A DNA stretch of 64,000 nt from Flexivirga meconopsidis (GTDB taxonomy: Bacteria; Actinomycetota; Actinomycetes; Actinomycetales; Dermatophilaceae), in contig NZ_JAOBQJ010000002.1 of the NCBI RefSeq assembly GCF_026162425.1, positions 434,001 through 498,000 of the forward strand, given 5' to 3'. Every line of letters begins with the position of its first letter. Position 1 is the first letter of the stretch. The translations under genes were made by a program, and so were the position numbers. The notes beneath the pieces are model-generated. The model saw nothing but the letters and a program-made list of their open reading frames with translations. It was not told the DNA's origin and did not search any database. This document shows, piece by piece, positions 50,957-59,253 of this stretch.

Positions 50957-51049
50957 GCGAAACCACCGGCGCGCCCACGCCCTTGACCTTCAACCTGGTC
51001 GAGGGTGTGGGCTTGCCCGTATGACGAGACTCCCCTCATCGGCGCCGGC

Positions 51050-51340
51050 ATGAGCGCGCTGGTCCACCTCTGCCGCGGTTGCACCCACCAAACCGAGTGG
51101 CATCTGCCGCGCAACGGCGGCTACACCCGATGCCTCTGCTGCCGCGCCGGGACAGCCGATGCGACACCGGAACCCGTTGTGGTGCAAACCTTTTCACTCC
51201 CAGGCTGGCACCCCGAACCGTTGCTCGAGCCCGGTTCGCCGCGCAACGCCGGGACGATGCATGCGACGGCCACCTGCGACTGCACGAGGTGTTGGGCGTC
51301 ATACGAGCGATCCACCGGCAGGGCTGTTCGGTCGGCCTGA
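51050..51340 (+). CDS. Small Cys-rich hypothetical protein
   Basis: 96 residues from ATG at 51050. Two Cys pairs CRGC and CLCC, with HQTEWHLPRNGGYTR between, can form a zinc ribbon, and a second set CDCTRC lies near the end. I know no function. It ends 20 bases before a manganese riboswitch. Support is moderate: codon pattern is normal and no overlapping gene competes. Confidence 0.55.
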   Translation: MSALVHLCRGCTHQTEWHLPRNGGYTRCLCCRAGTADATPEPVVVQTFSLPGWHPEPLLEPGSPRNAGTMHATATCDCTRCWASYERSTGRAVRSA

Positions 51341-51360
51341 CGTCGGTTAGCCTTACTCAC

Positions 51361-51495
51361 TGAAGGGGAGTAGCCCTCACCGCCCGCGACAGCGCGGTGG
51401 TGGATGTGGTCGACATACTGGCGCCGCGGCGCCCGGCCACCTCGCCGGTTCACCGGTGGGCGAGACCTTCGACCATGTTGATTGGTCGAGGTCTC
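51361..51495 (+). ncRNA. yybP-ykoY (Mn2+) riboswitch
   Basis: Contains the conserved parts in order: GAAGGGGAGTAGCC (51362-51375), a hairpin with GTCGACATACTGGCGCC, a second G/C stem, and CGAGACCTT (51461-51469) as closing strand. The GAGACCTTCGACC strand (51462-51474) can instead pair with GGTCGAGGTCTC (51484-51495), a ready switch between aptamer and downstream hairpin. yybP-ykoY RNAs bind Mn2+ and usually turn on Mn/cation exporters; a cation exchanger gene follows. Confidence 0.82.
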
Positions 51496-51537
51496 GTCAC
51501 AGCGCGCAGCCTCGGCCCTGACCTCCGGGACCCCGAG

Positions 51538-52767
51538 TTGACTTCTCCCGCAACAACTTCCGCCGCGCATTTCAGACGCCTACTCGCGCGATCCCTCGTC
51601 ATTGCCGCCGTGATCGCGATGCCCGCAGTCGTGCTGCGGCTCAGCGGCGGCGAGCCGCCGTCGGTGGCCCAGTTGGTGATCTACGGCGCTGCCGTCGTGG
51701 CCGCGTCGTTCGTGCTCGCCTGGGCCGGGGACGCGGCGCAGGTGGACATCTCCGGCGGATTCGCCATCGCCATACTGGCCTTCATAGCGGTGCTGCCCGA
51801 ATACGCAGTCGACCTGTACTACGCGTACACGGCCGGTTCCAACCCCGACTATGTGCAGTTCGCGGCGGCCAACATGACCGGCTCAAACCGGCTGCTGCTC
51901 GGTTTCGGCTGGCCGTTGGTCGTGCTGCTGGCGCTGTATGCCGCAGGCCGCGTCAGCAAGAAGCCGGTGCACCAGCTCGCTCTTGGTGCGGACAACCGGA
52001 TGGAGCTCGGATTTCTGCTCGTTGCAGGTGTTTTCGCGTTCGTCATTCCCATCACTGGCGAGGTGCACCTGGTGATGGGCCTGATCCTCATCGCCTGGTT
52101 CGGTTTCTACGTCTACAAGCTGACCCGTGGCGAACCGGAGGAGCCCGGTCTGATCGGGACCGCAGCGGCTATCGGGGCGCTGCCGCGGCAGCGGCGCCGT
52201 GCCGTCATACCCGTGCTGTTCGTCCTCGCCGCCGCGGTAATCCTCCTCAGCGCCGAGCCGTTCGCCGAAGCGCTGGTCGACTCCGGCACCGAGCTGGGCA
52301 TCGACCAGTTTCTCTTGGTGCAGTGGCTGGCGCCGTTGGCCTCCGAGGCGCCGGAATTCATCATCGCGGCATTGTTCGCCTGGCGTGGCAAGGGCACCGC
52401 CGCGATCGCAACGCTGATCTCCTCGAAGATCAACCAGTGGACGCTGCTGATCGGTTCGCTGCCGATCGCCTACCTCGCCGGTGGCGGCAGCGCGTCGCTG
52501 ACGCTCGACGACCGGCAGATCGAGGAGTTTCTGTTGACCGCCACCCAGACCCTGATGGGGGTGGCGATGCTGCTCACGCTGCGCTTCCACCGCGGATCGG
52601 CGTGGCTGCTGCTGGCACTCTTCGCGGTGCAGTTCCCGATCACCTCCACGCACGGACGACTGGTCCTGTCCGGCGTCTACCTGGTGATCGCGGCGGCGCT
52701 CTTCGTGCGGCACTGGCGGCTGATCCTGCCGACCTTGGCGGCGCCATTGCGCCGTACGACGCAGTGA
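51538..52767 (+). CDS. Sodium/calcium exchanger-family cation antiporter
   Basis: About 409 residues from TTG at 51538; upstream in-frame codons lie in the riboswitch, so the exact start is uncertain. Ten or so helices with two alpha-repeat signatures: AFIAVLPEYAVDLYYAYTAG and LAPLASEAPEFIIAALFAWR then LISSKINQWTLLIGSLPIAY, as in CaX/NCX proteins. Under a Mn2+ riboswitch the likely job is Mn2+ (or Ca2+) efflux in exchange for H+ or Na+. This substrate call is inference from regulation. Confidence 0.82.
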   Translation: MTSPATTSAAHFRRLLARSLVIAAVIAMPAVVLRLSGGEPPSVAQLVIYGAAVVAASFVLAWAGDAAQVDISGGFAIAILAFIAVLPEYAVDLYYAYTAGSNPDYVQFAAANMTGSNRLLLGFGWPLVVLLALYAAGRVSKKPVHQLALGADNRMELGFLLVAGVFAFVIPITGEVHLVMGLILIAWFGFYVYKLTRGEPEEPGLIGTAAAIGALPRQRRRAVIPVLFVLAAAVILLSAEPFAEALVDSGTELGIDQFLLVQWLAPLASEAPEFIIAALFAWRGKGTAAIATLISSKINQWTLLIGSLPIAYLAGGGSASLTLDDRQIEEFLLTATQTLMGVAMLLTLRFHRGSAWLLLALFAVQFPITSTHGRLVLSGVYLVIAAALFVRHWRLILPTLAAPLRRTTQ

Positions 52768-52783
52768 GCTGCATGAAATCCGG

Positions 52784-53638
52784 ATGCGTGCGCACCCCGT
52801 GAGCGAGCAGGATGCTCCGGTGACCAACTACCTCGCGCTCAACCGCGCCAACTGGGACGACCGGGCCGCCGCACACGCGGCGAGTCCCGACTACGCCGTG
52901 GCCGAACTTGTCGACGGCACACGCCGATTGAGCGATGTCGTCGAGTTCGACCTGCCGCGTCTCGGTGACGTCGGCGGTCTCAACGGGGTGCACCTGCAGT
53001 GCCACATCGGCACCGACACCCTGTCGCTGGCCAGGCTCGGCGCGCGGATGACCGGGGTCGACCTGTCGCCCGCATCGCTGCGGGAGGCGAGAAGCATCGC
53101 CGACCGCGCGGGAGCCACCATCGACTACGTCGAGTCCGACGTGTACGACGCGCCGGCCGCGCTCAGCGGGCGCACCTTCGACTTGGTCTACACCGGCATC
53201 GGCGCGCTCTGCTGGCTGCCGTCCGTCGACCGGTGGGCGGCGAGCGTCGCCTCCCTGCTGCGTCCGGGCGGGCGGCTGTTCATCCGCGAAGGGCATCCGA
53301 TGCTGTGGGCGCTGACCGACGAAAAGCCAGGACCGACAGTCGAATACAGCTACTTCGAGCAACCCGACGGTCTGGTCTGGGACGAGGGCGGCACGTATGT
53401 CGAAACCGACTATGAGTTCACCGCGAACACCACCGTCGAGTGGAATCACGGCCTCGGCGAGATCGTGACCGCCCTGCTCGACCACGGCTTAGCGCTGACC
53501 GCACTCGCCGAGCACGACAGCGTGCCGTGGTGCGCACTGCCCGGCCAGATGAGCGTCGATGAGCGCGGCGAGTGGCGCCTCACCGACCGACCCGAGCGGC
53601 TTCCCGCCAGCTACACACTGCAGGCCACCAAGACCTGA
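52784..53638 (+). CDS. SAM-dependent methyltransferase
   Basis: 284 residues from ATG 52784; GTG at 52799 or 52820 are alternatives. Motif I VHLQCHIGTDTLSLARLG (usually E/DxGCG, here QCHIG), MTGVDLSPASLREAR and FDLVYTGIGALCWLPSVDRW. Resembles small-molecule methyltransferases of the UbiE/COQ5 fold; substrate unknown. The QCHIG variant is common in one actinobacterial subfamily. It starts 16 bases after the exchanger stop, so may share its transcript. Confidence 0.88.
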   Translation: MRAHPVSEQDAPVTNYLALNRANWDDRAAAHAASPDYAVAELVDGTRRLSDVVEFDLPRLGDVGGLNGVHLQCHIGTDTLSLARLGARMTGVDLSPASLREARSIADRAGATIDYVESDVYDAPAALSGRTFDLVYTGIGALCWLPSVDRWAASVASLLRPGGRLFIREGHPMLWALTDEKPGPTVEYSYFEQPDGLVWDEGGTYVETDYEFTANTTVEWNHGLGEIVTALLDHGLALTALAEHDSVPWCALPGQMSVDERGEWRLTDRPERLPASYTLQATKT

Positions 53639-53717
53639 CCGACGCCTTCCCCTTGTGAGGAGCGGTGTTCGGTCTTTGACCGGGCGCCGCTTTTATTGTG
53701 CGACAAAGGAATTCATC

Positions 53718-54887
53718 ATGGACAAGATCAACAGCAGACTGTTCAACTGGGCATCGCTCCTGGAGGCCAACACCCGGGAGCAGGCCGAGATCACCGCGAC
53801 GATGCCGTTCATCCACCCGCACGTGGCGTTGATGCCGGACGCCCACCTCGGCCTCGGCGCCACCGTGGGCTCGGTGATCCCGACTCTCGGCGCGATCATC
53901 CCGGCGGCAGTGGGGGTCGACATCGGTTGCGGCATGATCGCCGTCCGGACCCAGTTCACCGCGGCCGACCTCCCGCAGGACCGCTCCGTCATACGGCACA
54001 GCATCGAGCGGTCGATCCCGCTGTCCGCTGGCGGTGCAAACCGGCGAATCAGTAGGGACCACACCGTTGCCCGACTGGAGGCGCTGTCCGCGATGGCACA
54101 GGATGCCGATTTCGACCCGGCGTCGTACGCCAAGAGGTGGAAGCTGCAGCTCGGCTCGCTGGGCTCCGGCAACCACTTCATCGAGCTGAGCCTGGACGAG
54201 CAGGACCGGGTGTGGTTGTTCTTGCACTCGGGGTCGCGGGGTGTCGGCAACCGGATCGCCCAGCGTCACATCACGGTGGCGCGGGATCAGTGTGCCAAGT
54301 GGTGGATCTCGTTGCCGCACAAGGATCTTGCCTACCTCGTGGAGGACACACCGGAGTTCGACCGCTACCTGGCTGAGCTGCGGTGGGCGCAGCACTTCGC
54401 ACTGCTCAACCGGGAGGAGATGATGGATCGGGTCGTGCACGACGTGTCGCACTGGGTCGGTGAGCCGGTGGTCGAGCAGGAGCGGATCAACTGCCATCAC
54501 AACTACACCGAGCGGGAGCGGCACTTCGGCAAGCAGGTCTGGTTGTCCCGGAAGGGCGCGATCAATGCCGAAGCCGGCCGACCCGGTCTGATCCCGGGCT
54601 CGATGGGCACTGCGTCATACGTGGTGACCGGCCGGGGCAACCCGGTGGCGCTCAACTCCTCCCCGCACGGCGCCGGCCGGGCCTACTCCCGGTCGGCCGC
54701 GCGGCGGGCGTTCACCGTCGAGCAGTTGCGCGATGCGATGAGCGGCATCGAATACCGCGACACCGACGCGTTCCTGGACGAGATTCCGCAGGCATACAAG
54801 GACATTGACGTAGTCATGCAGGACGCCGCGGATCTCGTCGAGATCCGGCACACCCTCCGGCAGATCGTCAACGTCAAGGGCGACTGA
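53718..54887 (+). CDS. rtcB: RtcB-family RNA ligase
   Basis: 389 residues from ATG at 53718, preceded by AAAGGAATTC. Metal/GMP-site motifs: MPDAHLGLGATVGSVIP, AVGVDIGCGMIAVRTQ, LGSLGSGNHFIEL, LFLHSGSRGVGNRIAQRH, NCHHNYTERE, SRKGAINAEAGRPGLIPGSM and SPHGAGRAYSRSAARRAFT (the last His takes the guanylate). RtcB joins 2',3'-cyclic phosphate or 3'-phosphate to 5'-OH ends in tRNA repair. No archease or rtcA/rtcR gene is near. Confidence 0.93.
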   Translation: MDKINSRLFNWASLLEANTREQAEITATMPFIHPHVALMPDAHLGLGATVGSVIPTLGAIIPAAVGVDIGCGMIAVRTQFTAADLPQDRSVIRHSIERSIPLSAGGANRRISRDHTVARLEALSAMAQDADFDPASYAKRWKLQLGSLGSGNHFIELSLDEQDRVWLFLHSGSRGVGNRIAQRHITVARDQCAKWWISLPHKDLAYLVEDTPEFDRYLAELRWAQHFALLNREEMMDRVVHDVSHWVGEPVVEQERINCHHNYTERERHFGKQVWLSRKGAINAEAGRPGLIPGSMGTASYVVTGRGNPVALNSSPHGAGRAYSRSAARRAFTVEQLRDAMSGIEYRDTDAFLDEIPQAYKDIDVVMQDAADLVEIRHTLRQIVNVKGD

Positions 54888-54891
54888 CAGT

Positions 54892-54937
54892 TTCGTTCGC
54901 CGAGTGACTGCGCTTGCGCCGTCACTCGGCGAACGAA
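54892..54937. terminator. Bidirectional terminator between rtcB and erm
   Basis: Arms 54892-54908 (TTCGTTCGCCGAGTGAC) and 54921-54937 pair perfectly over 17 bp with a 12-nt loop, starting 4 bases after the rtcB stop and ending 4 bases before the convergent erm stop. Confidence 0.85.
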
Positions 54938-54940
54938 GCG

Positions 54941-55732
54941 TCAGTCGCGGTGGGTGGGTCGCTGAGCGCGCAGCTGCCACAGCGTCGCCCACTGCTGCGC
55001 GCTCAGCCGGCCGGGGGTGTCTCGTGGTCCGATCCGTTGCTCGCGGCACCACGGTGCGAGCCGCGTGCGCGGAATGTCGCTTGAGCGAGCGAGCACCTCA
55101 GGCAGACCGGCGCCGCGGCCGGTGAAGATCGCGCGGACCCACTGTTGATAGGCGGCGCGTTCGGCGGTCGGCACCAGCGGCTCGGTGCGCCGGTCCATGA
55201 CCAGTAACCCGGCGTCGACGCTCGGCACCGGACGAAATGCCCTGGCCGAAATCTTCTGGTGCAGTTGGAAATCGAACCACGGCCACCACTGCGCGGTGAG
55301 TTGAGTGGCGCCGCCGACGCCGGCACGCTTGCGGGCGACCTCCCACTGGGTGATCAGCACCGAGCGCGCCCAGCCGTCCAGGCCGAGCATCCGCCGCAAC
55401 ACGGCGGTGGTGAGATGGAAGGGCACGTTGCACACCAGGTCGTATGACGGGGCCGGCGGCGCGTGGCGCAGGATGTCGCCGCACCGCACACACACGTGCG
55501 GACCGAGTCGTCGCCGCAGCACCGCGACGCGACGCGGATCGAGTTCGACAACCTCCAGCGGTCGGCCGAGAGCGGCCAGTGGGACCGACAGGGCACCGCC
55601 GCCGCCGGCCCACTCGACCAGCGGCAGTGACCGGTCACGCACCAGGTCGACGACTTCCCGGATCACCCGGCGATCGATGAGGTCGTTCTGGCCGAGCTCG
55701 TGACGGCCTGGACGAAAAGTGTTGCGGGACAT
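54941..55732 (-). CDS. erm: Erm-family 23S rRNA adenine N6-methyltransferase
   Basis: 263 residues from ATG at 55732 with GGAGGAAAGCC upstream. LGQNDLIDRRVIREVVDLV, SAM motif VEWAGGGGALSVPLAAL, VVELDPRRVAVL, catalytic NVPFHLTTAVLRR (NIPY/F-type) and QWEVARKRAGVGGATQL are Erm hallmarks, closest in style to the actinobacterial Erm(37)/(38)-like group. It would methylate A2058 and give macrolide-lincosamide-streptogramin resistance. KsgA (A1518/1519) is excluded because the motif is NVPF and the enzyme lacks KsgA flanks. Preceded by a 12-residue leader peptide and a WhiB7-type promoter. Confidence 0.92.
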   Translation of the reverse strand: MSRNTFRPGRHELGQNDLIDRRVIREVVDLVRDRSLPLVEWAGGGGALSVPLAALGRPLEVVELDPRRVAVLRRRLGPHVCVRCGDILRHAPPAPSYDLVCNVPFHLTTAVLRRMLGLDGWARSVLITQWEVARKRAGVGGATQLTAQWWPWFDFQLHQKISARAFRPVPSVDAGLLVMDRRTEPLVPTAERAAYQQWVRAIFTGRGAGLPEVLARSSDIPRTRLAPWCREQRIGPRDTPGRLSAQQWATLWQLRAQRPTHRD

Positions 55733-55893
55733 TGGCTTTCCTCCAACTGCTAGTAACGGACGGAGTGCTCCGACCGGAACGGCGCAGGTGGATGGGAAGC
55801 CCAGCGGTTACAACACGATGCACGCGGGCAGCCCGAAGACGCCGTCCGGCCGCAGCCGGTGACGACGCCTCAGGAGTTCGCCCGCGCGCCGTC

Positions 55894-55932
55894 TCAGTGA
55901 GTGCGGGTGCGTGCGAACAGCGTGATTGCCAT
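55894..55932 (-). CDS. erm leader peptide
   Basis: ATG at 55932 encodes MAITLFARTRTH then TGA, 162 bases before erm. Arg-Thr-Arg fits the +x+ motif at which macrolide-bound ribosomes arrest in other erm leaders. The start lies only 8 bases from the -10 box end, so translation is probably leaderless. The remaining leader (55733-55893) is G/C-rich with several possible stems and no further gene. Confidence 0.6.
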   Translation of the reverse strand: MAITLFARTRTH

Positions 55933-55939
55933 GCCGCGG

Positions 55940-55978
55940 AGCGTAGAAACCCCGACCGGCGACCGGCAACTGGTTTTT
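55940..55978 (-). promoter_or_regulatory. WhiB7-type promoter of erm
   Basis: Minus strand: AAAAACCAG (55978-55970) immediately before -35 TTGCCG (55969-55964), an 18-nt spacer and -10 TACGCT (55945-55940). An AT-rich run just upstream of the -35 is the hallmark of promoters activated by WhiB7, the antibiotic-response regulator that controls erm in mycobacteria. It begins right after the trpS stop. Confidence 0.65.
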
Positions 55979-55981
55979 GCC

Positions 55982-56986
55982 TCAGTAGCTCATCCCCATC
56001 AGCTCGAACACGTCGGCGAGCGTCCGGTCTGCGAGCGCGGCCGCACGCGCATTACCCGCTCGCACCACGTCCCGCAGGTATGCCGGGTCGGCCGCGAACT
56101 CCGCGCGCCTGCGGCGATGCTCGGCGAGTCCGTCGTTGACTGCCGTGGTCAGCTCTCGTTTGAGAGCGGCCGCTCCCCCGTCACCGATCCGTTCGGCGAC
56201 CTGCTCGGGGGTCTCGCCGGTGAAGAGGGCCGTGATGCGCAGCATGCTCGACACCTCGGGGCGGCGATCCGGGTCGAAGGTGATGCGACGCTGGGAGTCG
56301 GTGCGAGCCTTACGGATTCGCGCGGCAGTCGCATCCGCCGTCATACCCAGCTCGAGGCCGTTGCCGCGGCTGGTCGACATCTTGCGCCCGTCGAGGCCCG
56401 GCACGACCGGCGCCCTTGTGAGCAGCGCCTCCGGCTCGGTGAAGTAGTCCGCGCCGTAACGGGCGTTGAAGCGGCGCGCGATCACCCGGGCCTGCTCCAG
56501 ATGCGGCAACTGGTCCCTGCCGACCGGGACGACATTGCCGTGCACCGCGAGGATGTCGGCTGCCTGGTGCACCGGGTAGGTGAGCAGCAGGCCCGACAGC
56601 GGCCGCCCGTCCGTCGCCGCGAGTTCGTCCTTGACGGTCGGGTTGCGGCGCAGCTCCGCGTCGCTCACCAGGGAGAGGAACGGCAGCGTGAGCTGCCCGA
56701 TCGCGGGCACGGCCGAGTGCGCGAAGATCGTCGAGCGGGTCGGGTCGATGCCGGTCGCCAGATAATCCGCGACCTGACCGAGCGCCGCCGACCGCACGTC
56801 GCCGATCGCGTCGCGATCGGTGATCACCTGCAGATCAGCGATCAGGATCATCGTGTCGATCCCGTTGTCCTGGAAGGCGACCCGCGATCTCAACGTCGCA
56901 AAGAGGTGGCCGATGTGCAACGGTCCGGTGGGTCGGTCTCCGGTGAGGATCCGTTGGTGGCCGGGCGGGGTGGTGATGGTGGTCAT
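55982..56986 (-). CDS. trpS: Tryptophanyl-tRNA synthetase
   Basis: 334 residues from ATG at 56986. Class I: GDRPTGPLHIGHLFATLRSR (HIGH), the Trp site region YPVHQAADILAVHGNVVPVG, and KMSKS as GRKMSTSRGN. KMSTS instead of KMSKS and the short form resemble auxiliary/stress-type actinobacterial TrpRS (the kind linked to indolmycin resistance), though it may be the only housekeeping copy. Its ATG overlaps a 13-codon upstream ORF. It precedes erm on the same strand. Confidence 0.94.
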   Translation of the reverse strand: MTTITTPPGHQRILTGDRPTGPLHIGHLFATLRSRVAFQDNGIDTMILIADLQVITDRDAIGDVRSAALGQVADYLATGIDPTRSTIFAHSAVPAIGQLTLPFLSLVSDAELRRNPTVKDELAATDGRPLSGLLLTYPVHQAADILAVHGNVVPVGRDQLPHLEQARVIARRFNARYGADYFTEPEALLTRAPVVPGLDGRKMSTSRGNGLELGMTADATAARIRKARTDSQRRITFDPDRRPEVSSMLRITALFTGETPEQVAERIGDGGAAALKRELTTAVNDGLAEHRRRRAEFAADPAYLRDVVRAGNARAAALADRTLADVFELMGMSY

Positions 56987-57024
56987 CTGCGCTCCTTGTG
57001 GGTGGGCCCGGACCACCGGCGCAT
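56983..57024 (-). CDS. Short ORF overlapping the trpS start, possible leader peptide
   Basis: ATG at 57024 encodes MRRWSGPTHKERR; its TGA overlaps the trpS ATG as ATGA, and the trpS ribosome site (AAGGAG) lies inside it. It holds one Trp codon at position 4, so ribosome stalling under Trp-tRNA shortage could affect trpS initiation. No conservation data; may be chance. Confidence 0.35.
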   Translation of the reverse strand: MRRWSGPTHKERR

Positions 57025-57035
57025 GACACAAAGAT

Positions 57036-57054
57036 GCCGCCCGGCCCGGGCGGC
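57036..57054 (-). terminator. Hairpin between the MFS gene and trpS
   Basis: GCCGCCCGG (57036-57044) and CCGGGCGGC (57046-57054) pair perfectly around one base; on the minus strand ATCTTT follows. Either the terminator of the MFS gene (stop 57086) or an attenuator in the trpS leader. Confidence 0.65.
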
Positions 57055-57085
57055 AATGGAAGGGGTTGCTTCGTCGGGCCGCCGG

Positions 57086-58336
57086 TTACGGCAGCCACCA
57101 CGACTTGCGTGCGAGCAGAAGCATGGCGATGACGGTAGCACCGAGCAGCAGCGCCCCGACATACAACACCGTGCCGCCCCAGCCGCCGGCACTGTAGGCC
57201 ACCCCCGCGCAGGCGCCGAGCACCGACGACCCGACGTAGTAGGCGAAGAGGTAGAGCGCGCTCGCCTCGGCACGATGCCGTTTCGCGAGCAGCCCCACCC
57301 AACCGCTGGCCGTCGCGTGGGCGGCGAAAAACCCTGCGGTGAAAAGCAATACGCCCACCAACACACTCGGCAGGTATGACGGGAGCGTCAGCACGAGGCC
57401 CACCCCCGTCACCAGCTCCGCGGTCACCAGGGTGCGGGCACGCCCGAAGCGATCGGCGAGCCGGCCCGCCACCGCGGACGACACGGTGCCGGACAGATAC
57501 ATCAGGAAGACCAGCCCGACGATCGACTCCGGCAGGCCGAACGGCGGCCGCAGCAGCCGGAATCCGAGCAAGTTGTAGACCGCGACGAAGCCGCCCATCA
57601 GCAGGAACGCGGTGGCGAACAACCCGAGCAGCGCCGGGTTGCGCAGGTGCTCGCGCACCGCGGCCGACGTCGAGCGCACTCCGACGTGCTGCGCCTCGAA
57701 GTAGCGCGACGCCGGTGCGAGGCGGACGAACATCAGCGTGAAACCGAGCGCGACGACGGCGGCGGCCTCCATGGCCCACCGCCAGGTCGACACGTCCAGG
57801 GTGAACGACGCGACGAGCCGGCCGGCCAGGCCGCCGATCGTGGTGCCGGCGATGTAGCGGCCCATGGCGGCGCCGAGGTGGTCGCGGTGCACCTCCTCGG
57901 CGAGGTAGGCCATCGCGGTCGCCGGCACGCCCGCCAGCGCGATCCCCTGGAGGGCCCGCAGCGCCACCAGCACGGTGAGGTTGGGTGACCAGGGCAGCAC
58001 CAGCCCGAGCGCCGCCGAGGCGACCGCGGAGAGGGTCATCACCCTGGTGCGGCCGAAGCGCTCGGACAGCGCGCTCGCCGGGATGATCGCGAGCGCCAGC
58101 AGCCCGGTGGTCGCCGAGACCGTCAGCGCGGACGCCGCCGGCGAAATGCCGAAGTCGCCCGCCAGGGACGGCAGCACCGCCTGCGCGCAGTACATCGCCA
58201 CGAAGGTCGTCATGCCGGCTGCGAAGAGCGCGAGGGTGATGCGGCGGTAGCCCGCCTCGCCGCGACGGTATCCCGCGGCCTCGACAGGACTTTGCAACAC
58301 ACTCACGGGAGCCATGGTGACCGGTCGCCCCGTCAT
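57086..58336 (-). CDS. MFS transporter (arabinose-efflux/YnfM-like)
   Basis: About 416 residues from ATG 58336, or 409 from ATG 58315. Twelve helices; MFS signature between helices 2 and 3 as SALSERFGRTRVMTLSA and again in the second half as GRLADRFGRARTLVTAEL. Resembles AraJ/YnfM-type drug or metabolite efflux pumps. Divergent from a LysR gene by 33-51 bases, the classic arrangement in which the LysR regulator controls the pump. Confidence 0.9.
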   Translation of the reverse strand: MTGRPVTMAPVSVLQSPVEAAGYRRGEAGYRRITLALFAAGMTTFVAMYCAQAVLPSLAGDFGISPAASALTVSATTGLLALAIIPASALSERFGRTRVMTLSAVASAALGLVLPWSPNLTVLVALRALQGIALAGVPATAMAYLAEEVHRDHLGAAMGRYIAGTTIGGLAGRLVASFTLDVSTWRWAMEAAAVVALGFTLMFVRLAPASRYFEAQHVGVRSTSAAVREHLRNPALLGLFATAFLLMGGFVAVYNLLGFRLLRPPFGLPESIVGLVFLMYLSGTVSSAVAGRLADRFGRARTLVTAELVTGVGLVLTLPSYLPSVLVGVLLFTAGFFAAHATASGWVGLLAKRHRAEASALYLFAYYVGSSVLGACAGVAYSAGGWGGTVLYVGALLLGATVIAMLLLARKSWWLP

Positions 58337-58387
58337 ACGGAAATGAATGTTTGACACCAGATCGATGCATTGGTGCATGATGAGGGC

Positions 58388-59251
58388 ATGCGGGACGAAG
58401 TGCGCTGGTTCGTGGTGCTGGCCGACGAGGAGAACGCCACCGCTGCCGCGGCGCAGCTGCACATGCCGCAGCCGACCCTCTCGCGCAAGCTCGGACGGCT
58501 CGAACGCCAACTGGGCACAAGGCTTTTCGACCGGATCGGCCGCCGTCTCGTGCTCAACGACGCGGGGCGGATCTACGCTGAGCACCTGCGACGGGCGGAC
58601 GCCGAGCTGGCCGCCGGCGAGCAGCGCGTGCGCGAGCTCGGCACCCCGGCCGACCGTGTGGTCCGCCTCGGCTTCCTGCACTCCTTCGGCACCTGGCTGG
58701 TGCCGCAGCTGATCCAGCAGGCGCGCGCGGCCGACCCTGCCCTGCGCTTCGACCTCGTGCAAGACGCCGCCGAGACGATCAGCGGGCTGGTGCTGGACGG
58801 CAGCCTCGACCTGGGCATCGTCTCGCCCCGGCCCGCCGCGAGCGGCCTGCGCTGGCGGCGCCTGTTGCGGCAGGACGTGCACCTCGCGGTGCCGGCCGCC
58901 AGCCCCCTCGCCCGCGAGACGACCATCGACTTCGCGCAGCTCGCCGATGTCGAATTCGTCGCGATGGGGCGCGGATTCGGCATGCGGCAGCTGCTCGACG
59001 AGGCCTGTGCGGCGGCCGGCGTCGAGCCGCGCATCAGTGTCGAGTGCCAGGAGCTGGACACCGTCGCGGGCCTGGTCGCCGCCGGGATCGGCGTCGCGTT
59101 GCTGCCCGACTCCCCCAACACCCGGGTGCCGCCCGGTGTGGTGCTGCTGGGCATCCGCGGGGTCGACGCGGCCCGTGAGGTCGGACTGGTGTGGGCGCGC
59201 GACCGGGCGCTGCCCGAGCCGGCCCGCCGGGTGCGCGACCTCGCCGGCTGA
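58388..59251 (+). CDS. LysR-family regulator, probable activator of the MFS gene
   Basis: 287 residues from ATG at 58388. HTH (ATAAAAQLHMPQPTLSRKLGRL; LFDRIGRRLVLNDAGRIYAE) and effector domain from RVVRLGFLHSFGTWLVPQLI. The intergenic region has TTGACA (58351) and the palindrome ATGCATTGGTGCAT (58365-58378), a likely binding site. Similar LysR-MFS divergent pairs are widespread; effector unknown. Confidence 0.93.
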   Translation: MRDEVRWFVVLADEENATAAAAQLHMPQPTLSRKLGRLERQLGTRLFDRIGRRLVLNDAGRIYAEHLRRADAELAAGEQRVRELGTPADRVVRLGFLHSFGTWLVPQLIQQARAADPALRFDLVQDAAETISGLVLDGSLDLGIVSPRPAASGLRWRRLLRQDVHLAVPAASPLARETTIDFAQLADVEFVAMGRGFGMRQLLDEACAAAGVEPRISVECQELDTVAGLVAAGIGVALLPDSPNTRVPPGVVLLGIRGVDAAREVGLVWARDRALPEPARRVRDLAG

Positions 59252-59253
59252 CG

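Noticed and set aside
54941-55732. KsgA (16S rRNA dimethyladenosine transferase)
   Set aside because: NVPF motif, sequence style and the leader peptide with WhiB7-like promoter fit Erm.
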